64,000 nt of DNA. Source: Dehalococcoidia bacterium. Its GTDB lineage: Bacteria > Chloroflexota > Dehalococcoidia > Tepidiformales > Tepidiformaceae. Location of the stretch: the NCBI GenBank assembly GCA_022824925.1, contig JAJDYW010000034.1, positions 24,402-88,401 of the forward strand, in the 5' to 3' direction. The notes under the pieces are model-generated. The model did not search any database and had not been told where the DNA came from. It saw only the letters and a program-made list of their open reading frames with translations. Below, piece by piece: positions 24,072 to 32,819 of this stretch (position 1 is its first letter; every line of letters begins with the position of its first letter). The position numbers were made by a program, and so were the translations under genes.

Positions 24072-24506
24072 ATGGCGTGCGAACAGGAAACCGCGACGAC
24101 CCTGCGGGAGGCGGGCTTCCGGGTCACCCCCCAGCGTCTGCTCGTGGCCTCCGCACTGCGCCACGCCGGCCGCCACCTGAGCGCCGCCGAGATCGCCGAC
24201 CAGGTACGCGCCGTCTACCCGGTCGTCGACCTGAGCACCGTCTACCGGACGGTGGAGATGCTGAAGCGCCTCCACCTCGCGACGGCGACGGATATGGGCG
24301 GCGACGACCTGCTCTTCGAGTGGTCGGCGGGGGAGGCGCACCACCACCTGATCTGCTCAAGCTGTCGCAAGATGCAGGTGCTCGACCACGAGTACCTTGA
24401 GGGACTGGCCGAGCGCGTGGGACAGGACTTCGGGTTCCAGGCCGACCTCCAGCACTTCGCCATCTTCGGGGTGTGCCGGGACTGCCGGGAGGGGGCGGAA
24501 GCGTGA
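24072..24506 (+). CDS. Fur-family metalloregulator (Fur/PerR type)
   Basis: A 144-residue Fur-fold repressor. The winged helix includes RVTPQRLLVASALRHAGRHL and VDLSTVYRTVEMLKRL. The metal sites are present: HHHLICSSC and a C-terminal CRDC give the two CXXC structural zinc pairs. Sequence alone does not separate Fur (iron), PerR (peroxide) and Zur (zinc). Position between suf and the glcDEF operon suggests iron or redox control. Its stop overlaps glcD by 4 bp. Confidence 0.88.
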   Translation: MACEQETATTLREAGFRVTPQRLLVASALRHAGRHLSAAEIADQVRAVYPVVDLSTVYRTVEMLKRLHLATATDMGGDDLLFEWSAGEAHHHLICSSCRKMQVLDHEYLEGLAERVGQDFGFQADLQHFAIFGVCRDCREGAEA

Positions 24507-25951
24507 CCGTGAGCGCCGGTCTGCTGCAAGCGCTGCGGGACGTGGTGGGGAAGGAGCACGTCCTCCACAAGCCCGAGGACCTGCTCGTCTACGAGCTGGA
24601 CGGCACGATCGACCGGTCGCTGCCGGACGCGGTCGTATTCCCCGGGAATACGGAGGAGGTGCAGGCCGTGGTGCGCGCCTGTAACGGCTTCGACGTGCCC
24701 GTGACGCCGCGCGGGGCAGGGACGGGGTTGAGCGGGGGGGCGGTGCCCACGCGCCAGGGGGTCGTGCTGGCGACGGCGCGGATGCGGCGCATCCTCGACG
24801 TGGACCCGGTCGAGCGCACGGCCACGGTCGAGCCGGGGGTCCCGAACATCCAGCTCTCCGAGATCGCGGCCGAACACGGGCTCTTCTACGCCCCCGACCC
24901 GAGCAGCCAGAAGGCCTGCACCATCGGCGGGAACGTCGCCGAGAACGCGGGCGGGCCGCACTGCCTCGCGCTGGGCGTGACGACGAACCACGTCATCGGC
25001 ATGGAGGTGGTGACGGCGAGCGGGGAGGTGGAGTGGCTGGGCAGCCACGGACCCGACCCGGTCGGGTACGACCTGCGGGGGGTCTTCATCGGTTCGGAGG
25101 GGACGCTGGGGATCGCGACGAAGGTGGTGGTGCGGCTCGTGCCCGTGCCGGACACGGTCGTAACGCTGCTGGCCATCTTTGACGACGTGGAAAGCGCGAG
25201 CGAGACGGTCTCGGCGGTGATCGGGGCGGGGCTCGTTCCGGCGGCGCTGGAGATGATGGACCGGGTGACGCTGCAGGCGGCGGAGGCGGGGCTGCGCTGC
25301 GGCTATCCGCCGGACGCGGGGGCGGTCCTCCTGATCGAACTGGACGGGATCGAGGAGGTCGTGCGGGGGCAGGTGACGCAGGCGCGGGCGGCCTGCAACG
25401 AGCACGGCGCCACCGAGATCCGCACGGCCACCGAGCCGGCCGAGCGGGAGCTGCTCTGGAAGGGCCGCAAGGGCGCCATCGGGGCACTGGGGCGGATCGC
25501 GCCCAACTACTACCTGCTCGACGGGGTCGTGCCCCGCTCGCGGCTGGTCGAGACGATGGGGGAGGTGGCGCGCATCAGCGAGGGGTACGGCTTCCCCGTG
25601 GCGAACGTGTTCCACGCCGGCGACGGCAACCTGCACCCGTGCCTGCTCTTCGACGAGCGCGAGCCGGGAACGACGGCGCGTGTGCTGGAGGCGGGCGCGG
25701 CGATCATGCGGGTGTGCGTCGAGGCGGGCGGGGCGCTCACGGGGGAGCACGGGGTGGGCTTCGAGAAGAACCGCTTCATGCCCTGGCTCTACAGCGAGAC
25801 CGACCTGGAGAACATGCGGCGCGTGCGGGGGGTGTTCGGCAACGAGGGCGCCTTCAATCCCTGCAAGGTGCTGCCGGAGGGCACCGGCTGCGGCGAGATG
25901 GCGCACCAGCAGGGGGCGCTGGCGGCGGCCGGGCCCGACGCCTATGTCTGA
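24503..25951 (+). CDS. glcD: Glycolate/lactate oxidase FAD subunit GlcD
   Basis: A 482-residue FAD-linked oxidase. The PCMH FAD-binding domain has VTPRGAGTGLSGGAVPTRQG and IGGNVAENAGGPHCLALG; the C-terminal lobe has VFHAGDGNLHPCLLFD and GEHGVGFEKN, as in GlcD and D-lactate dehydrogenases. With GlcE and GlcF it oxidises glycolate or D-lactate and feeds electrons to the quinone pool. GTG 24503 overlaps the upstream regulator stop; the tracked start at 24473 lies inside that gene. Confidence 0.93.
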   Translation: MTVSAGLLQALRDVVGKEHVLHKPEDLLVYELDGTIDRSLPDAVVFPGNTEEVQAVVRACNGFDVPVTPRGAGTGLSGGAVPTRQGVVLATARMRRILDVDPVERTATVEPGVPNIQLSEIAAEHGLFYAPDPSSQKACTIGGNVAENAGGPHCLALGVTTNHVIGMEVVTASGEVEWLGSHGPDPVGYDLRGVFIGSEGTLGIATKVVVRLVPVPDTVVTLLAIFDDVESASETVSAVIGAGLVPAALEMMDRVTLQAAEAGLRCGYPPDAGAVLLIELDGIEEVVRGQVTQARAACNEHGATEIRTATEPAERELLWKGRKGAIGALGRIAPNYYLLDGVVPRSRLVETMGEVARISEGYGFPVANVFHAGDGNLHPCLLFDEREPGTTARVLEAGAAIMRVCVEAGGALTGEHGVGFEKNRFMPWLYSETDLENMRRVRGVFGNEGAFNPCKVLPEGTGCGEMAHQQGALAAAGPDAYV

Positions 25952-27122
25952 GGCGGCCACGCAGGCCCCGCCCCAGGTCGCGGGACGCGCGCCCGAGGCG
26001 ACGTTCGCCCCCCGAAGCCTCGACGACCTCCGGGAACTCGTCGCCGCCCGCGACGGGCGCACGCTCGTCCCGGTGGCGGCGGGCACCCAGCTCGGACTCG
26101 GAAACGCACCACGGGAGCCCTTCGCGCTCGTCGACGTGCGGGGGGCGCTGGCGGGGGAGGTCGAGCACGAGCCGGCGGACCTGACGGCGGTCGTGCCGGC
26201 GGGGGTCGCGCTGGGAGAACTGGAGGCGCAGCTTGCGGCGGCGGGCCAGCGCCTGCCGCTCGACCCCCCGCACGCCGGGCGCGCGACCATCGGAGGGGTG
26301 CTGGCGGTGGGGACGGGCGGGCCGCTGCGCACGCGCCACGGTCTTCCCCGCGACTTCGTGCTGGGAATGACGGTCCTGCGGGCGGACGGGGAGCTGGTGA
26401 AGGCAGGCGGCCGCGTCGTGAAGAACGTGACCGGCTACGACCTGATGCGGCTCTGGTGCGGCTCGCTGGGGACAATCGGCATCGTGACCTCGGTGGCGCT
26501 GCGCGTGCTGCCCCGCATCGAGACGGTCGACCTGCGCTTCGAGGCGGGGACGCTGGCGGAAGGGCAGGCGCTGGCGGAGCGCGTGCTGCGGGCGGATGTC
26601 CGGCCCGAGTACCTCGAACTGACGGCGTCCGGGACGGGGTGGAGCGGGCTGGTGCGGTTCCCGGCGGGGGCCGTGCCGCTGGCGACGGAGATCGCCGGGG
26701 CGGACCTGGCGCCCGCGGGCGATGGCGACTACGTCGCCGTCCGCGACCTCGGGTTCGGGGAGGCAGACGCGCTCACCCTGCGAGCGTCGTGCCCGACGAG
26801 CGCGATCGGCGCAACGGTGGCCGCGATCGAGGCGCTGGCGCCGTCCCGGATGCTCGTGCGCCCGCTCGCGCGCGAGCTTCGCGCCACGTGGGAGGAAGGC
26901 GCCATGCCGGAGGCGGAGGCGGTCGCGGGGACGGTTGGGAGACTGCGGGCGGCGCTGGCGGAGTCGGGCGGGGCGGTCGTCGCGGAGCGCCTGCCGCACG
27001 GAATGCGGGGCGCGCTCGACCCGTGGGGCCGGGCGGCCAACCCGGCGCGGATGACGGCGGTCAAGGCGGCCTTCGACCCGGACGGGCGGCTGAACGGGGG
27101 GCGGTTCGTTGGCGGCCTCTGA
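25944..27122 (+). CDS. glcE: Glycolate oxidase FAD-binding subunit GlcE
   Basis: A 392-residue second FAD-binding subunit. The shortened PCMH domain reads LPLDPPHAGRATIGGVLAVG, then VVKNVTGYDLMRLWCGSLGTIG, the hallmark of GlcE. ATG 25944 overlaps the glcD end by 8 bp; the longer tracked frame is open through glcD. It forms the membrane-associated GlcDEF complex with its neighbours. Confidence 0.9.
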   Translation: MSEAATQAPPQVAGRAPEATFAPRSLDDLRELVAARDGRTLVPVAAGTQLGLGNAPREPFALVDVRGALAGEVEHEPADLTAVVPAGVALGELEAQLAAAGQRLPLDPPHAGRATIGGVLAVGTGGPLRTRHGLPRDFVLGMTVLRADGELVKAGGRVVKNVTGYDLMRLWCGSLGTIGIVTSVALRVLPRIETVDLRFEAGTLAEGQALAERVLRADVRPEYLELTASGTGWSGLVRFPAGAVPLATEIAGADLAPAGDGDYVAVRDLGFGEADALTLRASCPTSAIGATVAAIEALAPSRMLVRPLARELRATWEEGAMPEAEAVAGTVGRLRAALAESGGAVVAERLPHGMRGALDPWGRAANPARMTAVKAAFDPDGRLNGGRFVGGL

Positions 27123-28371
27123 GACGCCCGGCTGGCCGCTTGCGGAGGACGCGCCGGACACGGCGGACCTCGCGAAGTGCGTCCACTGCGGGCTCTGCGT
27201 GAACGCGTGCCCGACCTACGCGATCACGGGACTGGAGGTGGAGTCGCCGCGGGGGCGCATCCACCTCGCGCGGGCCGTGGCGGAGGAGCGCATCCCCCTG
27301 ACGGAAGCGGTACAGGGCCACTGGGAGCTCTGCCTGCAGTGCCGCGCCTGCGAGGCGGTCTGCCCGAGCGGCGTGCCCTACGGGCGCATCATGGAGCGCG
27401 CCCGCGCCCAGCTCGATGCGGCTCCGCCCTCGAAGGGCTGGGAGCGGCGCCTGCGCCGCTTCGCCCTCCGGAACGTCATCGCGAGGCCACGGGTGCTGGC
27501 GGCGCTGCTCGCGCCCGTGCGCTGGTTCGCGCGGTCGCCGCTGCGGGGGCTGCTGCGCCGATCGGGGGTGCTGCGATTCACCGGGCCGCTGGGCCGGCTG
27601 GAAGCGCAGCTCGGGCGTCCGGGACGGCCCTACCGGCCCCGCGACAACGCCGGCGACGGCGACGTCGCGCTGTTCACCGGGTGCGTGATGAGCGAGCTCT
27701 TCGGGGACGCGCATCGGGCGAGCATGCGCGTGCTGGAGCGAAGCGGGGCGCGCGCCTTCGCGCCGCGCGGGCAGGGCTGCTGCGGCGCCCTCAGCGCCCA
27801 CGACGGCGACCTCGCGCAGGCGCGCCGGCTGGCGCGCGCGAACATCGCCACGTTCGAGGCCTCGGGGGCGGAGACGATCGTGGTGAACTCGGCCGGCTGC
27901 GGCGCCGCCATGAAGGAGTACGGAGAGCTGCTCGCCGGCGACCCCGACTCCGCCGATCGCGCCGAGGCGATGGCCGCGCGAGTTATCGACTTCAGCGAGT
28001 ACCTGGCGGGGCGCGACCTGCCGGCGGGACGGCTGGAGGGGCGGATCGCCTACCAGGACGCCTGCCACCTGGCGCACGCACAGGGGATCAGCGCGGAGCC
28101 GCGGGCCCTGCTGGGAGCGCTCGACGGCTGCGAACTGGTCGAGACGGAGGGGGCGGACATGTGCTGCGGGGCGGCGGGCATCTACAGCCTCATCCAGCCG
28201 GCGATGTCGGGGGAGCTGCGGGCGCGCAAGGCGGCGCAGTTCCGCGAACACAAGCCGGACGTGATCGTGACCGCGAATCCGGGCTGCCAGATGCAGTACG
28301 AGGCCGCCGTACGCGAGGCGGGCATCGAGGCGCGCGTGCTGCACCTGGCGGAGGCCCTCGATAGTGAGTAG
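27109..28371 (+). CDS. glcF: Glycolate oxidase iron-sulfur subunit GlcF
   Basis: A 420-residue Fe-S protein. Two [4Fe-4S] motifs are clear (CVHCGLCVNACP and CLQCRACEAVCP), followed by two CCG domains (GCCGALSAHDGD and CCGAAGIYS) as in GlcF and heterodisulfide-reductase-like subunits. It passes electrons from the FAD subunits to quinone. The start is TTG 27109, overlapping glcE by 14 bp. Its clusters make it a likely client of the Suf system upstream. Confidence 0.92.
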   Translation: MAASETPGWPLAEDAPDTADLAKCVHCGLCVNACPTYAITGLEVESPRGRIHLARAVAEERIPLTEAVQGHWELCLQCRACEAVCPSGVPYGRIMERARAQLDAAPPSKGWERRLRRFALRNVIARPRVLAALLAPVRWFARSPLRGLLRRSGVLRFTGPLGRLEAQLGRPGRPYRPRDNAGDGDVALFTGCVMSELFGDAHRASMRVLERSGARAFAPRGQGCCGALSAHDGDLAQARRLARANIATFEASGAETIVVNSAGCGAAMKEYGELLAGDPDSADRAEAMAARVIDFSEYLAGRDLPAGRLEGRIAYQDACHLAHAQGISAEPRALLGALDGCELVETEGADMCCGAAGIYSLIQPAMSGELRARKAAQFREHKPDVIVTANPGCQMQYEAAVREAGIEARVLHLAEALDSE

Positions 28372-28477
28372 TGGGCGGTGGCTGGTGGCTAGTCCCCGCC
28401 TTCCCCCGTCCCCGGCACCGCGAGCGACGAGCGGCTAGTCGCCAGTCATCAGCCACCCCCTGCTACCCTGTTCGGAC

Positions 28478-28500
28478 GCCCGAGCGTTTTGCGCTCGGGC
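28478..28500. other. Perfect 9-bp hairpin in the mfd leader
   Basis: GCCCGAGCG and CGCTCGGGC enclose a TTTTG loop, 20 bases before the mfd ATG. No T-run follows on the plus strand, so it is unlikely to be a simple terminator for glcF; it could structure the mfd 5' leader. The preceding 28372-28470 stretch holds only degenerate GGTGGCTAGT-like repeats. Confidence 0.4.
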
Positions 28501-28520
28501 CGATCGGCGTTGGGGTGAAC

Positions 28521-31500
28521 ATGGCCGGTGAGCTGACAGGCGTGCGGGCGGTCGTCGAGGGATGCCTCGGCGGGATCGCGCGCGGGCGGGCGGCAATCGA
28601 ACTGGGCACGCCGGACGCGGCCAAGCCGGCGACGATCGCGGCCCTGGCGGCGCTGCGGGAAGGCCCCACGCTGGTCGTGGCGCCCTCGCCGGGACGCGCC
28701 TCGCTGCTGGCGGAGGAGCTGGCGCTCTACGCCGGCGACCTGCTGGTCGCGCGGTTGCCCGCGGGCGAACAGCTCCCCTACGAGCTCGCCGAGGACGACC
28801 CGGCGGCCGTCGCCGACCGCGACCGCGCCCTGCGACAGCTGCGGGCGGGCGAGCCGGCGATCGTGGTGGCGTCGTGGGCAGCGGTGGCGGAGTTCCGGGC
28901 GGGGCCGGAGGTGGAGGCGGCGGGGACAGAGGTGCGGGTAGGGGCGACCCTCGCGCCGGAAGCGCTCCAGCGGGCGCTGGAGGCGGCCGGCTATCGCTTC
29001 GAGCCGCTGGCGGACGAACCGGGGGTGGCGACGCGACGCGGGGGCATCCTCGACGTGTTCCCGGCGGGGGCGGAGGAGCCCCTGCGCATCGAGTTCTTCG
29101 GGGACGAGGTCGAGAGCATCCGGCGCATCGACCTCTCGACGCAGCGGAGCATCGAGCGGGTCGGGTCGGCGGTGCTGCCGCCGCTCGCGAGCCACACGGC
29201 GGAGGCGCAGGCGCGGGCACGCGAGCTGCGCGAGGCAGTCACCATCGGGGGCGAGGCGGCGGAGGCGGTCGCGCAGGAGCTGGAGTTGCTCGCCGGAGGC
29301 GAGCGCAGCCGCTTTCCCGGCTACTTCGAGCCGCTCCTGAACCGCGCGACGGCCTTCGACTACCTTCCGGCGGAGGGCCTGGTCGTCGTCGATGAGCGGG
29401 AGGAGGGCGTCGAGGCGCTCGCCCTGCACGTGCGCCACCAGGAGGAGGCCCGCGGTGCGCTCGAACGGCGGGGCGAGATCCCGGTGGGGCTGCCCGACCT
29501 GGGGCTGGGCCCGGAGGACGTGGCGAGGCTGCTGGATGGGCACGGGAGGCGGGTCGAGCTGCGGCGCTTCGGGGCGGAGGAGCTGGGGGCGGAGCGGCTG
29601 CCGTTCGCGGCCGCGCCGGCGTTCGGGGGGCGCATCCGGGAGGTGGTGCGGCAGGCGGAGGCGTGGGCGGAGGAAGGGCGGGGCGTGGTGCTGGCCTCGC
29701 AGCAGGCGCTACGCCTCGCCGACCTCATGGAGGAGGAGGGGGTCGAGCCGCGCCTGCTGGAGGCCCTGGGCGAACCGCCCGAGCCGGGGAGCATCGCGAT
29801 CGTGCCGGCAACGGCGAGCGGTGGCTTCCTGCTGGGGGAGGACTTCGCGCTGGTCAGCGACGAGGAGGTGTTCGGGCTGCGCCGCACGCGGCGTCCACAG
29901 CGTCGCCGCCGGGGCGTCACCCCGAACATCCTGACGACGCTCCAGCCCGGCGACCCGGTCGTGCACATCGACCACGGCATCGCCCGCTTCGCGGGGCTCA
30001 CGCGGCGCACGACGGACGGGGTCGAGCGGGAGTACCTGGAGCTCGAGTACGCGGAGGGCGACCGCCTCTTCGTTCCCACGGACCAGCTCGATGCGGTCAG
30101 CGCCTACGTCGGGCCGAGCGACCGGCCGCCGTCGCTCACGCGGCTTGGCTCGCAGGAATGGACGCACACGAAGCGCCGCGTGCGGCGGGCGGTGGCGGAG
30201 ATCGCGCAGGAGCTGCTCGACCTGTACGCGCGGCGGGCGGTGGCGAAGGGGGACGCCTGCGCCGGTGACGGGCCGTGGCAGATCGAGATGGAGGGCGCCT
30301 TCCCCTTCGTGGAGACGCCGGACCAGCTCCAGGCGATCACGGACGTGAAGGCGGACATGGAGTCGACCAAGCCGATGGACCGCCTCATCGCGGGGGACGT
30401 CGGCTACGGGAAGACGGAGGTGGCCGTGCGCGCCGCCTTCAAGGCGGTGATGGCGGGCCGGCAGGTGGCCGTGCTCGTGCCGACGACGGTGCTCGCCGAG
30501 CAGCACGGCCAGACGTTCCGGGAGCGCATGAGCGGCTTCCCCGTGGAGACGGCCGTCCTCTCCCGGTTCCGCGGACCGAAGGAGCAGCGCGACATCGTCG
30601 ACGGTATCGCGAGCGGACAGGTCGACATCGCCATCGGGACGCACCGCCTGCTGCAGCGCGACGTGGCCTTCAAGGACCTCGGGCTGGTGGTCATCGACGA
30701 GGAGCAGCGCTTCGGCGTGGCGCACAAGGAGCGCTTCCGCCAGATGCGAGCGGAGGTGGACACGCTGACGATGTCGGCGACGCCGATCCCGCGCACGCTG
30801 CAGATGTCGCTGGCCGGCATCCGGGACACCTCGATGGTGGCGACGGCGCCCGAGGAGCGGCTGCCCATCCGCACGTACGTGACGGGGTGGGACGACGAGA
30901 TCGTGCGGGAGGCGATCGTGCGGGAGATGGAGCGGGGCGGCCAGATCTACTTCGTGCACAACCGCGTCCAGAACATCGAGCGGATCGCGCTGCGGCTGCG
31001 CGAGCTCGTGCCCGAAGCGGAGATCGCGATCGGGCACGGGCAGATGCCGGAGGAGCAGCTGGAGCGGGTGATGGTCCAGTTCGGGGCCGGCGCCTACGAC
31101 GTGCTCCTCTGCACGACCATCATCGAGAGCGGGCTCGACCTGCCCAACGTGAACACGATCATCATCAACAACGCGAACCAGTTCGGGCTGGCGCAGCTCT
31201 ACCAGCTTCGGGGGCGCGTGGGGCGCTCGGCCAACCGCGCCTTCGCCTACTTCCTCTACGACCGCAACCGGGCGATCTCGGAGTCGGCGCAGAAGCGGCT
31301 GGCGGCGATCTTCGAGGCGGCCGAGCTCGGGAGCGGCTTCCAGATCGCCCTGCGCGACCTCGAGATCCGCGGGGCGGGGAACCTGCTGGGGTCCGCGCAG
31401 AGCGGGCACATCGCGGCGGTGGGGTTCGACCTGTTCTCGAAGCTCGTGGGGGAAGCGGTGGAACAGCTGCGGGGCGGGCTGGAGGGCGGGGGAGCCGCGG

Positions 31501-31949
31501 ACGGGCGGTCGCTGGCGCCGGCGCCGCGCATCGACCTGCCCGTGAGCGCGTCGATCCCGGAGCGTTATGTCGCGGACATGGAGACGCGCCTGGCCCTCTA
31601 CGAGCGCATCGCGAAGGTCGAGACTCCGCAGGGAGTGGCGGAGATGGAGGAGGAGCTGCGCGACCGCTTCGGCGAGCCCCCACCGCTCGTGCAGAACCTG
31701 CTCGGGGTCTCCCTGCTGAAGGCGGTGGGACGGCAGGCGGGCATCGAGCGCATCTCGACCAGCCCGGAGAGCTTCCACCTGCGCCTGCGCGGGGGCACGA
31801 CCCGCGCCCACCAGCGAGCGGTCGACAGGCTGGGCATCGCGGGGGCGCGGGTGGGGCCGGAGCAGGTGCGGATCGCGCGGGAGCAGGCGGGCACGGAGTG
31901 GATGCCGCTGCTCGTGCGCGTCCTGCGCGCGCTCGCAGACGCGGCCTGA
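28521..31949 (+). CDS. mfd: Transcription-repair coupling factor Mfd
   Basis: A 1142-residue Mfd, which removes stalled RNA polymerase and recruits UvrA. The order is standard: UvrB-like N-terminal domains (to about 350), the RNA-polymerase-interacting CarD-like domain (GDPVVHIDHGIARFAG), the RecG-like translocase with Walker A GDVGYGKTEVA (about residue 627), DEEQ box in VVIDEEQRFGV and motif VI LRGRVGRSANRAFAYF, then the C-terminal autoinhibitory domain. ATG 28521, with GGGGTGAAC before it, is preferred to the tracked start at 28371, which adds Arg-rich residues encoded by the repeat-bearing spacer. Confidence 0.96.
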   Translation: MAGELTGVRAVVEGCLGGIARGRAAIELGTPDAAKPATIAALAALREGPTLVVAPSPGRASLLAEELALYAGDLLVARLPAGEQLPYELAEDDPAAVADRDRALRQLRAGEPAIVVASWAAVAEFRAGPEVEAAGTEVRVGATLAPEALQRALEAAGYRFEPLADEPGVATRRGGILDVFPAGAEEPLRIEFFGDEVESIRRIDLSTQRSIERVGSAVLPPLASHTAEAQARARELREAVTIGGEAAEAVAQELELLAGGERSRFPGYFEPLLNRATAFDYLPAEGLVVVDEREEGVEALALHVRHQEEARGALERRGEIPVGLPDLGLGPEDVARLLDGHGRRVELRRFGAEELGAERLPFAAAPAFGGRIREVVRQAEAWAEEGRGVVLASQQALRLADLMEEEGVEPRLLEALGEPPEPGSIAIVPATASGGFLLGEDFALVSDEEVFGLRRTRRPQRRRRGVTPNILTTLQPGDPVVHIDHGIARFAGLTRRTTDGVEREYLELEYAEGDRLFVPTDQLDAVSAYVGPSDRPPSLTRLGSQEWTHTKRRVRRAVAEIAQELLDLYARRAVAKGDACAGDGPWQIEMEGAFPFVETPDQLQAITDVKADMESTKPMDRLIAGDVGYGKTEVAVRAAFKAVMAGRQVAVLVPTTVLAEQHGQTFRERMSGFPVETAVLSRFRGPKEQRDIVDGIASGQVDIAIGTHRLLQRDVAFKDLGLVVIDEEQRFGVAHKERFRQMRAEVDTLTMSATPIPRTLQMSLAGIRDTSMVATAPEERLPIRTYVTGWDDEIVREAIVREMERGGQIYFVHNRVQNIERIALRLRELVPEAEIAIGHGQMPEEQLERVMVQFGAGAYDVLLCTTIIESGLDLPNVNTIIINNANQFGLAQLYQLRGRVGRSANRAFAYFLYDRNRAISESAQKRLAAIFEAAELGSGFQIALRDLEIRGAGNLLGSAQSGHIAAVGFDLFSKLVGEAVEQLRGGLEGGGAADGRSLAPAPRIDLPVSASIPERYVADMETRLALYERIAKVETPQGVAEMEEELRDRFGEPPPLVQNLLGVSLLKAVGRQAGIERISTSPESFHLRLRGGTTRAHQRAVDRLGIAGARVGPEQVRIAREQAGTEWMPLLVRVLRALADAA

Positions 31950-31972
31950 CTGGACCGCGCGGGGCCGCGCTT

Positions 31973-31978
31973 CATACT
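31973..31978 (+). promoter_or_regulatory. Candidate -10 box CATACT, leaderless spacing
   Basis: CATACT is followed by six bases (GGAGCC) and GTG 31985. The identical GGAGCC occurs before the ferredoxin ATG. Only poor -35 matches are present. Confidence 0.3.
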
Positions 31979-31984
31979 GGAGCC

Positions 31985-32809
31985 GTGGACGGCGCGAACC
32001 TCTTCACGATGCTCTCGGCCTACCGGCCGGGAGCCGCTTCACCCTTCGAGGACTACTGCACGAACGGCCTCGCCTACCTGCTGGCGACCGGCCACGACGC
32101 ACTCGGCGCGCTCGTCGCGGAGGCGGCGGGGGCGGAGGGCGGGGTGACCGACGTGGCCGTGCAGCCGGGACCGGACACGCCGCTGGCGGACCTCGCGATC
32201 ACGTTCGCGGACGGGCGCGAGGCGCTGGTCGAGATCGAGGTGGCGCCCGCCGAGGCCGTCGAGCGGCCGGACGCGGGCCGTAAGGTCGCGCGGCTACAGG
32301 TCGGCTTCGAGGGCGGGTCGCCGGGGGCGGTCGACTGGAACGCGATCGCGGACGCCCTCGCGGACCACCCGGACCGGCTGGCGCGCGAGTTCGCCGAGTT
32401 CGTGCGCCGGGACGTGCTGGGCCTCGAAGCGGTGGGGCTCGACGACGCGCTCCACACGAACCGGCTCTACGCGCTGGGCGGGGCGGCCCTGCGCGAGCGC
32501 TTCGGGAGTGGGGTGCGCTACGAGAACAGCTCCTCGCAGCCCGTCCAGGGTCGCTACCGCTACCTCGGGACCACGTTCGCGCCGGCCGGAGGAGACCTGC
32601 ACTACTGGATCGGGCTGGTGAACGAGTCGCTGCCGCTGAGCGAGCACTATCACCTGATGCTGGCGAGCAAGACCACACCCCTGGAAGAGCCCGCCGGCCA
32701 GCCCCGCGCGACGGGCAACTGGCGCTGGGAGCACTGGTCGGGGATGGGCCGGGTGGTACGGCCGGTGGGGCCGGCGGAGTACGGGTCGCTGCTGGGGCGG
32801 ATGGGGTAG
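31985..32809 (+). CDS. PD-(D/E)XK nuclease-like hypothetical protein
   Basis: A 274-residue protein. The N-terminus (GAASPFEDYCTNGLAYLLA) resembles the start of PD-(D/E)XK nuclease-superfamily proteins, and LADLAITFADGREALVEIEVAPAE places an Asp, a beta strand and an ExE pair where the nuclease core would be. A conventional catalytic Lys after ExE is not obvious, so activity is uncertain. The C-terminal half (RYRYLGTTFAPAGGDLHYWIG) is unassigned. The GTG 31985 start lies within a longer frame that is open through mfd. It may be a solitary restriction-like or repair nuclease. Confidence 0.55.
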   Translation: MDGANLFTMLSAYRPGAASPFEDYCTNGLAYLLATGHDALGALVAEAAGAEGGVTDVAVQPGPDTPLADLAITFADGREALVEIEVAPAEAVERPDAGRKVARLQVGFEGGSPGAVDWNAIADALADHPDRLAREFAEFVRRDVLGLEAVGLDDALHTNRLYALGGAALRERFGSGVRYENSSSQPVQGRYRYLGTTFAPAGGDLHYWIGLVNESLPLSEHYHLMLASKTTPLEEPAGQPRATGNWRWEHWSGMGRVVRPVGPAEYGSLLGRMG

Positions 32810-32819
32810 GGGGCGCCCC

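Noticed and set aside
28478-28500. Intrinsic terminator for glcF
   Set aside because: The hairpin is perfect but followed by CGATCGG rather than a T-run and lies over 100 bases from the glcF stop, so I list it only as a structured leader element.
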